A stretch of 64,000 nt of DNA. It comes from Geminocystis sp. NIES-3709 (GTDB taxonomy: Bacteria; Cyanobacteriota; Cyanobacteriia; Cyanobacteriales; Cyanobacteriaceae). The position numbers and the translations under genes are program-made. Below are positions 56,113 to 64,000 of this stretch, piece by piece. Position 1 is the stretch's first letter. Each line of letters starts with the position of its first letter. The stretch covers positions 3,165,262 to 3,229,261 of the forward strand of contig NZ_AP014821.1 in the NCBI RefSeq assembly GCF_001548115.1, read 5' to 3'. The notes beneath the pieces are model-generated. The model was not told the DNA's origin. It saw only the letters and a program-made list of their open reading frames with translations, and searched no databases.

Positions 56113-56330
56113 CCTCAGTTCGATATAAAATTTATTGGTGAAGATAAGGTGTTAGGTATCAGGTGTTAGGTATTAGGTAAAGAATTGAGAAAAAACTATT
56201 AATAATTGATTTTCCACTCGATTAATTTCATTAAATAATTGAACGAAAATTGAAAAATTAACCTAAAACCTAAAACTATCATGGCTAAAACATACCCATA
56301 TTAAAGATTCTTACATCGAACTCAGGTTAA
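56109..56330. mobile_element. MITE-like repeat, subtype A, complete copy with terminal inverted repeats
   Basis: A 222-bp element. The left end TTAACCTCAGTTCGATATAA (56109-56128) and the reverse complement of the right end TTAACCTGAGTTCGATGTAA (56311-56330) agree at 18 of 20 positions. Inside are GGTGTTAGGTATTAGGT repeats and an ACCTAAAACCTAAAAC part. No open frame. The degenerate copy at 23622-23805 has the same block order. It starts inside the asparaginase stop codon. Confidence 0.75.
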
Positions 56331-56385
56331 TTAATAATCTACAATTAACAATTATCAATTACCAATTATCAATTAATATTAACCC

Positions 56386-56955
56386 ATGACTAGAGAATCA
56401 GAACTAGCACCCTCTTTACCTCCAGCAGTGCAAAAAGTCTCCAAAAATTTACAAAGATGGGGATTTTGGAGTTTTTGGTTACAGCTTATTTTAGGTATTA
56501 TTTCCACTGTCACCCTACTATTTTCTATCCCTGCTTTATCCGAAAGTAAACAAAATCTTCAAGGGGTACAATTTGGTATTTTTTCAGCATTCATAAGTAT
56601 TGTCTTATTAATTACATCTCTGGTAATTTGCTACCGTTACGGAAAAATTGGCAAAAAAATTGAGAATCGAGATCCTGCTATGCGTCCGAAAAAATCGGAA
56701 ACCATACGCTTAATTCAATTCGGTTTAGTATTTAATTTAGTGGGAATGCTTTTTGCTATTATTGGAGCAGAAACTTTAGTTGGTTTAGCTTTAGCGAAAT
56801 CCTTAACCCTTTCTCCTCAGTTAATTGGTTCTAATCCTCAGCAGTTTGTCAATCCTCTTGATTTGTTAATTATTCAAGCGAATACAAATACTATTGGTGC
56901 TCATTTTGCTGGTATTGTAACTTCTTTAATTTTAATTAGTCGCATTAGTACCTAA
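56386..56955 (+). CDS. DUF3611 family membrane protein
   Basis: 189 residues. Four membrane helices: about 25-48, 62-82, 108-130 and 163-185. LQRWGFWSFWLQLILGIIST, VTSLILISRIST and the charged loop MRPKKSETIRLIQF mark DUF3611, which is conserved in cyanobacteria and chloroplasts; function not known. A second small membrane gene follows after 68 bases, which may be in the same transcript. A solo MITE-like end (ATCGAACTCAGGT) at about 56965 lies between them. Confidence 0.85.
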   Translation: MTRESELAPSLPPAVQKVSKNLQRWGFWSFWLQLILGIISTVTLLFSIPALSESKQNLQGVQFGIFSAFISIVLLITSLVICYRYGKIGKKIENRDPAMRPKKSETIRLIQFGLVFNLVGMLFAIIGAETLVGLALAKSLTLSPQLIGSNPQQFVNPLDLLIIQANTNTIGAHFAGIVTSLILISRIST

Positions 56956-56962
56956 AGAAATT

Positions 56963-56978
56963 GAATCGAACTCAGGTA
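56963..56978. repeat. Solo MITE-like terminus
   Basis: GAATCGAACTCAGGTA matches the right terminus of the element at 56311-56330. No partner end is evident, so it is a fragment between the DUF3611 gene and the next one. Confidence 0.5.
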
Positions 56979-57023
56979 TTATTTAGTGAAATTTGCTAAT
57001 TTAAACGATCGAAATTTATCTTA

Positions 57024-57416
57024 ATGACTAACAATATTGATAGAGAATTAGTATCTAATAAAGAAATAGAAAATCTACATCGATTAATGTTATATGGTAG
57101 ATGGATAGTTGTAGCTATTTTATGGGTTTTGATTGTTCCTTGGGGACTTTGGCAATTAAGAGAAACGATTTCTTTGTGTCAAGATTATTGTACATGGTCA
57201 GCGATTCGTTTAGGATTAGAATTTAATCCTTGGGCGGGGCTTGGATTAAGTTTTTGTGTGGGTTTGGCTGTATCCGTTTTAGTTTGGCAAAGCAGCTATA
57301 TTCTTCGGGGAGGACTCTCAGATAAACAAAAATATTATCTTAGTCAACAGGTGAGCAAAATTCGTCAACAAGGAAAAAAAAATTGGCTTTATCATTGGGT
57401 AATCGATCGAAAATAA
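57024..57416 (+). CDS. Conserved small membrane protein
   Basis: 130 residues, not recognised. Two membrane helices: about 27-48 (RWIVVAILWVLIVPWGLWQL) and 72-92 (PWAGLGLSFCVGLAVSVLVW). The loop between contains two Cys in SLCQDYCTW, which may lie on the periplasmic or lumenal side. The C-terminal helix is basic (KIRQQGKKNWLYHW). Same direction as DUF3611 and 68 bases behind; a joint role at the membrane is possible. Confidence 0.6.
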   Translation: MTNNIDRELVSNKEIENLHRLMLYGRWIVVAILWVLIVPWGLWQLRETISLCQDYCTWSAIRLGLEFNPWAGLGLSFCVGLAVSVLVWQSSYILRGGLSDKQKYYLSQQVSKIRQQGKKNWLYHWVIDRK

Positions 57417-57601
57417 TAGCTAAATATAATGTTAAATTAGTAGTCAGTTATTAGTTATTAGCTAAATATAGTCTTAATCATTTCAAAAATGTCATTGTTA
57501 TAAATTAACAGTTTTAATTTAATTTCACCTACTACCAAATACCTTTTTTAAACATAATTTATCACACTCAAAGTGAAAGAACTAATATTATTTATTTTCC
57601 A

Positions 57602-58147
57602 TCAAAATTCTTTGATAACTCGTCCTTGACTGGTAAAAGAAATTCCTTGAGTACTAGCAGTACTAACCATAACAGATTCAGCGATCGGATTAGATACTTT
57701 TTTATCAGCTACCCATTCAATCAGAAAATTAGCACCCACTCCGCCTCTAGTATCATTATCTTCAATATAAAAATTGGTAGAAGCGAGAGGTTTTAAACTA
57801 ACAGAAGAAGTTAAATAATCTTCAATTAAATTACCTTTAGTATCATAATATTTAATAGATTTAATGATAATTGAATTTTTCAAATCTGTATTGTGAAAAG
57901 TAACTGTAATTCCTAAATTATGGATTCTGCGCTGATTGGAATGATAAATATTAGAATATATAGGAAGATAAATAATTTGTCCCATTATGGGTTTAAAATC
58001 CACGGATAAGTTAACAGATTCCGTATTGACTGGAATACCATTATTTTCCAAAAGAATTTGAGAATTATCTAAAGTTTGATTATCCTGACAACCAAACAAA
58101 ATAATACAGATTAATAATAACAAAGATAATAAATATTTTTTGCTCAT
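57602..58147 (-). CDS. DUF3124 lipoprotein
   Basis: 181 residues. The lipobox LLLICIILFGCQDNQT with Cys20 makes it an exported lipoprotein. QIIYLPIYSNIYHSNQRRIH, LGITVTFHNTDLKNSIIIKS and FYIEDNDTRGGVGANFLIEW are typical of DUF3124, a beta-sandwich-like domain of unknown function. Isolated gene on the reverse strand. Confidence 0.82.
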   Translation of the reverse strand: MSKKYLLSLLLLICIILFGCQDNQTLDNSQILLENNGIPVNTESVNLSVDFKPIMGQIIYLPIYSNIYHSNQRRIHNLGITVTFHNTDLKNSIIIKSIKYYDTKGNLIEDYLTSSVSLKPLASTNFYIEDNDTRGGVGANFLIEWVADKKVSNPIAESVMVSTASTQGISFTSQGRVIKEF

Positions 58148-58396
58148 TTATTCAATTATTCATTAATTTTCTTGATAATCAAAAATTTACCTTCATTATA
58201 AATAAAATAAACTAAAAAGTCTTTCTCCTCGATGAAGATTTGGGAAAATTTTAAAATTATGGTATATAAAAATTAAAATCATTATTATTATCAGATTTCT
58301 ATAAATCGATCGAATAATAGTAAATCTTAAACGCTATAAATTTGGAAAGATAAGGTATGATTTTATCTTAAACTCATGTCACCATAAGAAAATACA

Positions 58397-59713
58397 ATGA
58401 AAAACAGTCAAATTAAAATATTTTTAAGTTTATTAATTAGTATCAATTGGTTAACTACTGGATGTGGATTGTTTGGCACAACAGAAGATACTCCAACAAA
58501 TAATACAGAAAACCCTGATACCTCATCAGATAGTGAAGGCTTAAAATTAGGCGCATTATTCCCCATTACGGGCGATTTATCCTCGATCGGGCAAAATATG
58601 CCCATTGCCGCTCAATTAGCTGTAGATACCATTAATGCTTGTGGAGGGGTGAATGGTAAACCTGTTACTCTCGTTAAAGAAGATGATCAAACTGATCCCG
58701 TTGCTGGAACTGCGGCTATTACTAAATTAACAGAAGTTGATAAAGTGGCAGGAGTCGTGGGTTCTTTTGCCAGTAGTGTTTCCACGGCCGCATTAGATGT
58801 CGCTGTTAGAAATAATGTGATGATGATTTCTCCGGGTAGCACAAGCCCAATATTCACCGATCGAGCAAAAAAAGGGGAATTTAACGGATTTTGGGCAAGA
58901 ACAGCACCCCCCGACACCTATCAAGCCCAAGCCTTAGCGGCCTTAGCAGAGAAACAAGGTTTTAAAAACGTCTCTACGGTGGTAATTAATAACGATTATG
59001 GAGTAGCTTTTGAGGGACAATTTGTTAACGCTTTTACTACGGCAGGAGGGAATATTTTGAATAAAGATAAACCCGTACGTTATGATCCCAAAGCAACAAC
59101 GTTAGATAGTGAAGCGGCTGCGGCATTTGCAAATCAACCCGATGCGGTAGCGGCGGTTTTGTATGCTGAAACGGGTAGCTTATTATTACAAGCGGCCTTT
59201 AAACAAGGTTTAAGTAAAGGTGTCACGGTGTTATTAACCGATGGAGTCTATTCAGAAGATTTTACTAAACAAGCAGGAAAAACCGCAGATGGTACTTCGA
59301 TTCTTGCAGGTGCGTTGGGTACAGTACCGGGAGCGGATGGTAAGGCTTTGGAAGAATTTACGACTTTATGGAAAGAAAAGAGTAGCGGAAAAGAAATAAC
59401 TGCTTTTGTTCCTCATACATGGGATGCAACCGTTTTATTAATGTTGGCCGCAGAGGCATCAGGCACTAATACGGGGGAAGGAATTAAAAATAAGATTCGA
59501 GAAATAGCGAGTGGTGAAGGCACAGAAGTTACAGACCCTTGTCAAGGAATGGAATTGTTACGTAAAGGGGAGAAAATCAATTATCAGGGTGCTAGTGGTA
59601 ATGTCGATATTGACGAAAATGGCGATGTTATTGGGGTTTATGATGTTTGGGAAGTTAATCCTGATGGTAGTTTAAAAATAATCGACAAAGTTCTACCTTT
59701 AGTGAGCAATTAA
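58397..59713 (+). CDS. ABC-type branched-chain/neutral amino-acid substrate-binding lipoprotein
   Basis: 438 residues. Lipobox LTTGCGLFG with Cys at residue 23, then an acidic Thr/Ser linker. The Periplasmic binding protein type 1 domain (Peripla_BP_6) starts LKLGALFPITGDLSSIGQNM and has AAQLAVDTINACGGVNGKPV, GSFASSVSTAALDVAVRNNV, ISPGSTSPIF, and VVINNDYGVAFEGQFVNAF. This resembles NatB/LivJ. No permease or ATPase genes are adjacent, so it must work with a transport complex encoded elsewhere. The ligand is probably an amino acid, not proved. Confidence 0.9.
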   Translation: MKNSQIKIFLSLLISINWLTTGCGLFGTTEDTPTNNTENPDTSSDSEGLKLGALFPITGDLSSIGQNMPIAAQLAVDTINACGGVNGKPVTLVKEDDQTDPVAGTAAITKLTEVDKVAGVVGSFASSVSTAALDVAVRNNVMMISPGSTSPIFTDRAKKGEFNGFWARTAPPDTYQAQALAALAEKQGFKNVSTVVINNDYGVAFEGQFVNAFTTAGGNILNKDKPVRYDPKATTLDSEAAAAFANQPDAVAAVLYAETGSLLLQAAFKQGLSKGVTVLLTDGVYSEDFTKQAGKTADGTSILAGALGTVPGADGKALEEFTTLWKEKSSGKEITAFVPHTWDATVLLMLAAEASGTNTGEGIKNKIREIASGEGTEVTDPCQGMELLRKGEKINYQGASGNVDIDENGDVIGVYDVWEVNPDGSLKIIDKVLPLVSN

Positions 59714-59881
59714 TAAACAAAGAAATAGATAATTAACGATTAAGAACTAATTATTTATAAAGTAAATATTAGGGGGGCTTTGACTATATTTTTATTATAT
59801 TATACTATTTTTTAACGTACCTAATTTATCCTATAAGGGTTTAATGTTTTTTTAATCAATAAATTTTAAATATTTACTATC

Positions 59882-60475
59882 ATGTTAATTGCAATTGCTT
59901 CTTTAAAAGGTGGCGTAGGAAAAACAACTACAGCCATACATTTGTGTAGTTATTTACAAACTGATCGACCTACTTTATTAATAGATGCCGATCGTAATCG
60001 TTCTGCATTGGTTTGGGCGAGAGAAGAAAATCTCTCTTTTAATGTAGCATCTCAGGCAGGTTCGGCGGCGTTGATTCCTCAACATCAACATATTGTAACG
60101 GATATGAAAGCAGGCCCTGAAGAAGTGGAGTTGATAGATTTAGCCACAGGAAATAATTTAATTATCATTCCCACAACTCCAAATCATCTCGATTTAGATG
60201 CCACGGTTAAAGCTGTAGAAATGTTGAAAAAACATAATGTTAATAATTATAAAATTCTCTTGACAAAAGTTGATTCAAGAACTGTCAATAGTCGTACTGC
60301 TAAGAAATTTTTAGAAGGGAAAAATTTACCTTTATTTAAAGCAGAAATACCTTTATTAATTGCCTTTGAAAAAGCCTCTCAAAATGGTAAAACTGTTAAA
60401 GATTACAGTGATAGTCGAGCAAAACAAGCATGGAAACAATATGAAAATGTCGGTAAAGAAATCCTAAATAATTAA
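59882..60475 (+). CDS. ParA/MinD-type ATPase (orphan)
   Basis: 197 residues. The deviant Walker A LKGGVGKTTTAIHLCSYLQT contains the signature Lys. LLIDADRNRSALVWA is Walker A-prime, and LIIIPTTPNHLDLDATVKAV and YKILLTKVDSRTVNSRTAKK follow. No parB, parS-like site or replication gene is adjacent, so it is an orphan; such ParA proteins position carboxysomes or other cargo, or chromosomes. Which cargo cannot be said. A recombinase-like gene lies 240 bases downstream, same direction. Confidence 0.88.
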   Translation: MLIAIASLKGGVGKTTTAIHLCSYLQTDRPTLLIDADRNRSALVWAREENLSFNVASQAGSAALIPQHQHIVTDMKAGPEEVELIDLATGNNLIIIPTTPNHLDLDATVKAVEMLKKHNVNNYKILLTKVDSRTVNSRTAKKFLEGKNLPLFKAEIPLLIAFEKASQNGKTVKDYSDSRAKQAWKQYENVGKEILNN

Positions 60476-60715
60476 TCTTTAAATAAGTTTGTGATAAATT
60501 AAAGTTGCTTTAGCAAGCAAACTTCTATTATAAAGCTTGTGACTGCTTCGTGCCTCGCAACGCAACGCGATTTATTGTAAGGTGATTGATGGAGAAAATC
60601 TCTAAATAGGTTTATCTTTGTAATAATTAATTTCAGAGCTAATCGCATAATTCGGCTAAAGCGACTAATGAATTTATACTTTAATATTGTAGTTATTTAA
60701 TAATAATATTTTCCC
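60476..60715. repeat. Spacer with dispersed repeat (reverse copy)
   Basis: Read in reverse, this holds TTACAATAAATCGC, GAGGCACGAAG and CTTGCTAAAGCAACTTTA in the same order as the stretch at 13550-13600. A CTAAAGCGACTAATG motif lies at about 60656. Nothing codes. Confidence 0.45.
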
Positions 60716-62041
60716 TTGATTATTGCCTATACTTATACTGATCCCATTATAGATAAAATTCCCAATTCTTTTATTTGGGGTTGTGAAGTCGATCGAGTTT
60801 ATCAAGATATAGGTGATAGACAAGAATTAACAAATTTGCTTAAAGATTGTCAAAAATCTAGCCCTAATTATTTATTAATTCGTAGTTTATGTGAGTTTGG
60901 TAATAACTTAACAGAAGTTACTCAAATAATTTTTCAAATTGAAGTCTTAAACATAGAAATTATTTCCATTGAAGAAGACTATAATAGTAACAAATTTAAG
61001 CTCATTAAAGATAGTAAAACTAAAGAAAAATTAGTTAATATTTGGGAAGAAATAAATAGAAAAATTCATAGTAAAAAATTAGAAAAATCTCACGGTAATA
61101 ATAGACTAAAAATTTTACCTCCTCCGGGTAAAGCACCATTTGGTTATTTAAGGGGAAAAGATAGTTATATTATCAATAGAGCAACCGCACCAATCGTTAA
61201 AGCATTTTTCGATCGTTTTTTATTATACGCTTCTTTGGGGGATAGTGTTAGATATTTAGCGGAAAAATTTAATAAAAAAATTGCCTTATCCACTGCTCGT
61301 TATTGGTTAACAAATCCTATTTATCGAGGAGATTTAGCTTATAAAAACAAAGAAATTATCTCTGATACTCATACACCTATTCTTACCAGAGAAGAATCAG
61401 CTCAGATCGATCGAATTTTAAGAAGTCATCGTCTTGTTAAACCTCGTAGTGCTTCAGCTAATTATGCCTTAGCTGGATTGATTAAATGTCAAAAATGTCA
61501 ATCATCTTTTAGAATAACTCAAATAAATAAAAAAAAATATCAAGACAAATACTTATACTTAATTCCTACTCAATGTTCAGAAGAATCTCCCTGTAAAGCT
61601 CTTAAATATAATCAAGTTTTTGAAAAAACAATTAATAAAATTTGTGAGCAATTACCTTTATTAACAAAAAATCTTAATGCTCCAAATCCACAATTTATAC
61701 AGACTACTTTAGAAAAAAAAATAGAAGATAAAGAGAATATCTTAACTCAAATACCTAAATTAATTCAAGAAAACATTTTTGATGAAGAAACTGCTAATAT
61801 TAGAAGTTATAAAATTAAGCTAGAAATAGCCCAATTAAAACAAAAAATAGCTCAATTACCACCAGATAATTTACCTAAAATTTCCTTAGCTTTATCTAAT
61901 CCTCAATTTTGGTATGATTTATCACCAGCAGAATGCCGTTTTTACTTACGAGAATTTATCAAAATAATAAAAATTATCCCTGCTAATAGTATTAATAAAA
62001 ATTGGGAAATAATATTAAATTTTGTTTTTTCTGCTCTCTGA
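60716..62041 (+). CDS. Serine-recombinase-like protein lacking the catalytic serine
   Basis: 441 residues with TTG start. The N-terminal resolvase-like fold (about 1-95) includes FIWGCEVDRVYQDIGDRQEL and YLLIRSLCEFGNNLTEV, corresponding to the arginine-bearing segment of resolvases. The expected Y-x-R-x-S motif is replaced by IIAYTYTDPII, with no Ser before residue 18. The Recombinase domain (about 140-235, PPPGKAPFGYLRGKDSYIIN) and zinc ribbon (CQKCQSSF ... CSEESPCKAL) are present, then a C-terminal coiled coil. It may bind DNA without strand exchange. It seems to belong to a conserved chromosomal cyanobacterial group. Confidence 0.8.
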   Translation: MIIAYTYTDPIIDKIPNSFIWGCEVDRVYQDIGDRQELTNLLKDCQKSSPNYLLIRSLCEFGNNLTEVTQIIFQIEVLNIEIISIEEDYNSNKFKLIKDSKTKEKLVNIWEEINRKIHSKKLEKSHGNNRLKILPPPGKAPFGYLRGKDSYIINRATAPIVKAFFDRFLLYASLGDSVRYLAEKFNKKIALSTARYWLTNPIYRGDLAYKNKEIISDTHTPILTREESAQIDRILRSHRLVKPRSASANYALAGLIKCQKCQSSFRITQINKKKYQDKYLYLIPTQCSEESPCKALKYNQVFEKTINKICEQLPLLTKNLNAPNPQFIQTTLEKKIEDKENILTQIPKLIQENIFDEETANIRSYKIKLEIAQLKQKIAQLPPDNLPKISLALSNPQFWYDLSPAECRFYLREFIKIIKIIPANSINKNWEIILNFVFSAL

Positions 62042-62102
62042 TGGGAAATTCGATCGATAAAACACTTATGATAAAATTATTCATTATTAACTATTAATTA
62101 CT

Positions 62103-62534
62103 ATGCGTATTTTACACACAATGTTAAGGGTAGGGCATTTAGAAAAATCCCTTGATTTCTACTGCAACGTTTTGGGAATGAAACTTTTACGTCAAAAAAA
62201 CTACCCCAACGGTAAATTTACTCTTGCTTTTGTTGGTTATGGCGATGAAGCAGATAACACCGTCATCGAACTTACTCATAATTGGGACACCAACAGTTAT
62301 GATATTGGTACTGGTTATGGTCACATTGCACTGGGAGTTGATGATATTTACGGTACTTGCGATCGAATTAAGTCATTAGGTGGTAAAGTAACAAGAGAAG
62401 CAGGCCCTATGAAACACGGTACAACAGTTATTGCTTTTGTAGAAGATCCGGACGGTTATAAAATAGAGTTAATTCAAATTGGCACTCAAGGGGCTAATCA
62501 TGAATCTAAACCTCAAGAAACCCTAACAGTATAA
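62103..62534 (+). CDS. gloA: Lactoylglutathione lyase (glyoxalase I)
   Basis: 143 residues, a pair of beta-alpha-beta-beta-beta units. [20 protein letters not shown] carries the first metal His, [20 protein letters not shown] the Glu, [20 protein letters not shown] the next His, and [11 protein letters not shown] the last Glu. It converts the hemithioacetal of methylglyoxal and glutathione to lactoylglutathione. Length fits the Ni-type bacterial form. Single gene. Confidence 0.95.
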   Translation: MRILHTMLRVGHLEKSLDFYCNVLGMKLLRQKNYPNGKFTLAFVGYGDEADNTVIELTHNWDTNSYDIGTGYGHIALGVDDIYGTCDRIKSLGGKVTREAGPMKHGTTVIAFVEDPDGYKIELIQIGTQGANHESKPQETLTV

Positions 62535-62612
62535 CTATTTTTCCTGAAGGGCGATCGAGTTCTTTGTATGTGATAATACGATCGCTTCTTTTGACTATAT
62601 ATATTTAATCTT

Positions 62613-63044
62613 ATGACAAAAACGAGTCCCAAAGAAATTTTTAAAAAAGGTATTATCATTCTGTCTGGTATATCTTTTTTTTGGTTTTCCGCTTCTGAAG
62701 TAATTAACATGATTACTAAACCTCAAACTCCTATTGCGAATACTCAAGAAGAAAATTTATCTCCGGAGGCGATTTTGCGCAAAGAAATGAAAGGTTATGA
62801 ATTAGTATTGGCTAAAGAACCTGATAACGTTTTTGCCCTTGAAAAATTAGTCGAGATTCATCTACAATTGCGCAATTTATCAACAGCTTTACCTTTAGTG
62901 GAAAAATTGGTAACAATTCAACCGGATAACCAACGTTATCAAGAAGTTTTAAAGATTATTAAACAAGGTTTAGCACAAGAAAAAACCAAGACTCCCCCCC
63001 CTCCCAATTCTTCTAATATTCCTGATAACAATGAGAAGAAATAG
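62613..63044 (+). CDS. TPR-like membrane-anchored protein
   Basis: 143 residues. Residues about 12-32 form a membrane helix (GIIILSGISFFWFSASEVIN). Residues about 55-120 make roughly two TPR units (YELVLAKEPDNVFALEKLVE, NLSTALPLVEKLVTIQPDNQ). The tail is Pro/Asn/Glu-rich. It may serve as scaffold at the membrane. The next gene is a DegT-type aminotransferase, 48 bases later, same strand. Confidence 0.7.
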   Translation: MTKTSPKEIFKKGIIILSGISFFWFSASEVINMITKPQTPIANTQEENLSPEAILRKEMKGYELVLAKEPDNVFALEKLVEIHLQLRNLSTALPLVEKLVTIQPDNQRYQEVLKIIKQGLAQEKTKTPPPPNSSNIPDNNEKK

Positions 63045-63092
63045 TGTAAACTCTAAGGTTAATCTTTGTTACTTTTTCATAGCAACCTTTTC

Positions 63093-64000
63093 ATGAAAAT
63101 TCCTGTTCTTGATTTAAAGCCTCAATATCAGCAACTAAAAGGGGAAATTGACAGTGCGATCGCCCGTGTGTTAGAATCCACTCAGTTTGTATTAGGACCT
63201 GAAGTTCAACTGTTAGAGACAGAAATTGCCCAGTATTTGGGAGTTAAATATGCGATCGGGGTAAACTCTGGTACAGATGCTCTAATTATTGCTCTACGAG
63301 CTTTAAATATTGGTGCGGGAGATGAAGTAATTACCACTTCTTTTTCATTTTACGCCACTGCCGAATCCGTTAGTTTAGTAGGTGCAAAACCTATTTTTGC
63401 CGATATTCAATCCGATAGTTTTAACATTGATCCTACTACTATCAAGGACAAAATCACCACTAAAACGAAAGCAATTATTCCTGTACATCTCTATGGGCAA
63501 CCTGCGGCGATGTCGCAAATAATGAGTATTGCAAAAGAATATGACTTAAAAGTTATTGAAGATTGCGCTCAGGCTTTTGGGGCAGTCTATCATGAAGATT
63601 GTATCGGATGTGATACCACTTGTGATGAGAGTGAAAGAAAGGCATTAACAGGAAAATATGTCGGTGGGATTGGTGATGTAGGGGCTTATTCCTTTTATCC
63701 AACCAAGAATTTAGGTGCTTATGGAGATGGAGGTATGATTGTTACTAATGATGATAATATTGCTGAATTAGCAAAAATGTTGCATCTTCATGGAGCAAAG
63801 AAAAATTATCACAATGAATTATTAGGTTATAATTCCCGTTTGGACAGTTTACAAGCCTGTATCTTAAGAATTAAATTAAAGTATATTGATCACTGGAATA
63901 GTGCGAGAAGAAATATTGCAAAAAGTTATAATCAATTATTAGCAAATAATCCAAATATTATTACTCCAATTATTAGTAAAGGTCATGTTTTTCATCAATA
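63093..64000 (+). CDS. DegT/DnrJ/EryC1/StrS aminotransferase, 3' end outside the window
   Basis: 302 residues visible from ATG at 63093, open to the window end. PVLDLKPQYQQLKGEIDSAI, GPEVQLLETEIAQYLGVKYA, GVNSGTDALIIALRALNIGA, IIPVHLYGQPAAM, IEDCAQAFGAVY, and the PLP lysine in AYSFYPTKNLGAYGDGGMIV (about residue 209). An insert with several Cys (EDCIGCDTTCDESER) sits between the aspartate and lysine motifs. These enzymes aminate keto-sugars for surface polysaccharides. Substrate not clear. Confidence 0.92.
   Translation, partial: MKIPVLDLKPQYQQLKGEIDSAIARVLESTQFVLGPEVQLLETEIAQYLGVKYAIGVNSGTDALIIALRALNIGAGDEVITTSFSFYATAESVSLVGAKPIFADIQSDSFNIDPTTIKDKITTKTKAIIPVHLYGQPAAMSQIMSIAKEYDLKVIEDCAQAFGAVYHEDCIGCDTTCDESERKALTGKYVGGIGDVGAYSFYPTKNLGAYGDGGMIVTNDDNIAELAKMLHLHGAKKNYHNELLGYNSRLDSLQACILRIKLKYIDHWNSARRNIAKSYNQLLANNPNIITPIISKGHVFHQ

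Noticed and set aside
59882-62041. Integrated plasmid or ICE because of ParA and recombinase
   Set aside because: No parB, relaxase, replication initiator or attachment repeats are visible, and flanks are chromosomal genes.

Overview
The window is cyanobacterial chromosome. It carries phycocyanin genes (cpcB, cpcA), two plant-type [2Fe-2S] ferredoxins and many cyanobacteria-specific families (DUF3326, DUF3611, DUF3124). HIP1-type GCGATCGC and CGATCG sites are very frequent. Base composition is clearly AT-rich and intergenic spaces hold many short palindromic or tandem repeats. This fits a unicellular low-GC lineage of the Geminocystis/Cyanobacterium kind, but that placement is inference. Most genes are ordinary housekeeping genes scattered on both strands in short transcription units, as is usual in cyanobacteria.

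Layout. 1-5.5 kb: end of a TRAP-type substrate-binding protein gene, a secreted WD40-like protein, a GlcG/HbpS-like protein, an orphan antitoxin-like gene, then a forward cluster of cupin, XapX mini-protein, sugar-phosphate isomerase/epimerase and epoxide-hydrolase-like protein. 5.7-12 kb (reverse): two uncharacterised membrane proteins, a small protein, secA, and an HTH protein with a long acidic tract. 12-25.6 kb: carA, a 32-copy heptamer tandem repeat, an alpha/beta hydrolase, hisH, rnz, a membrane-anchored GH104-like muramidase, an RND efflux permease, holB, argD, clpS, a CPBP protease and an MgtC-like protein. 25.8-33 kb: a vWA protein, small conserved proteins, DUF3326, SRPBCC, a Ctp protease, cpcBA, an IS66 transposase remnant and tRNA-Phe. 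33-42.5 kb: glgB, an FHA-PAS-PAS-GGDEF protein, cysE with an Atx1-like copper chaperone, a subtilase and uvrC. 42.5-44.3 kb: a three-gene accessory module with a TIGR04255-family protein. 44.6-54.9 kb: mraY, an M20 peptidase, rpsR/rpmG, a repeat-rich secreted protein, an HNH endonuclease, petF, a PAS-GGDEF-EAL protein, a glycosyltransferase, ssb and a second ferredoxin. 55-64 kb: isoaspartyl peptidase, DUF3611, membrane and lipoprotein genes, a branched-chain amino-acid-type binding protein, an orphan ParA, a serine-recombinase-like protein without the catalytic serine, gloA, a TPR-like protein and a truncated DegT-family aminotransferase.

The most distinctive things are repeats and accessory pieces. 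A family of MITE-like elements has termini close to TTAACCTCAGTTCGATATAA. At two loci the element terminus supplies the stop codon of the adjacent gene. A separate 17-bp palindrome sits in frame inside a signal-peptide coding region. The cpcBA pair has no linker genes beside it and is bounded by mobile-element debris. The best candidate for an undescribed system is the TIGR04255 module between uvrC and mraY. Its members can be described but no function can be assigned from sequence alone.
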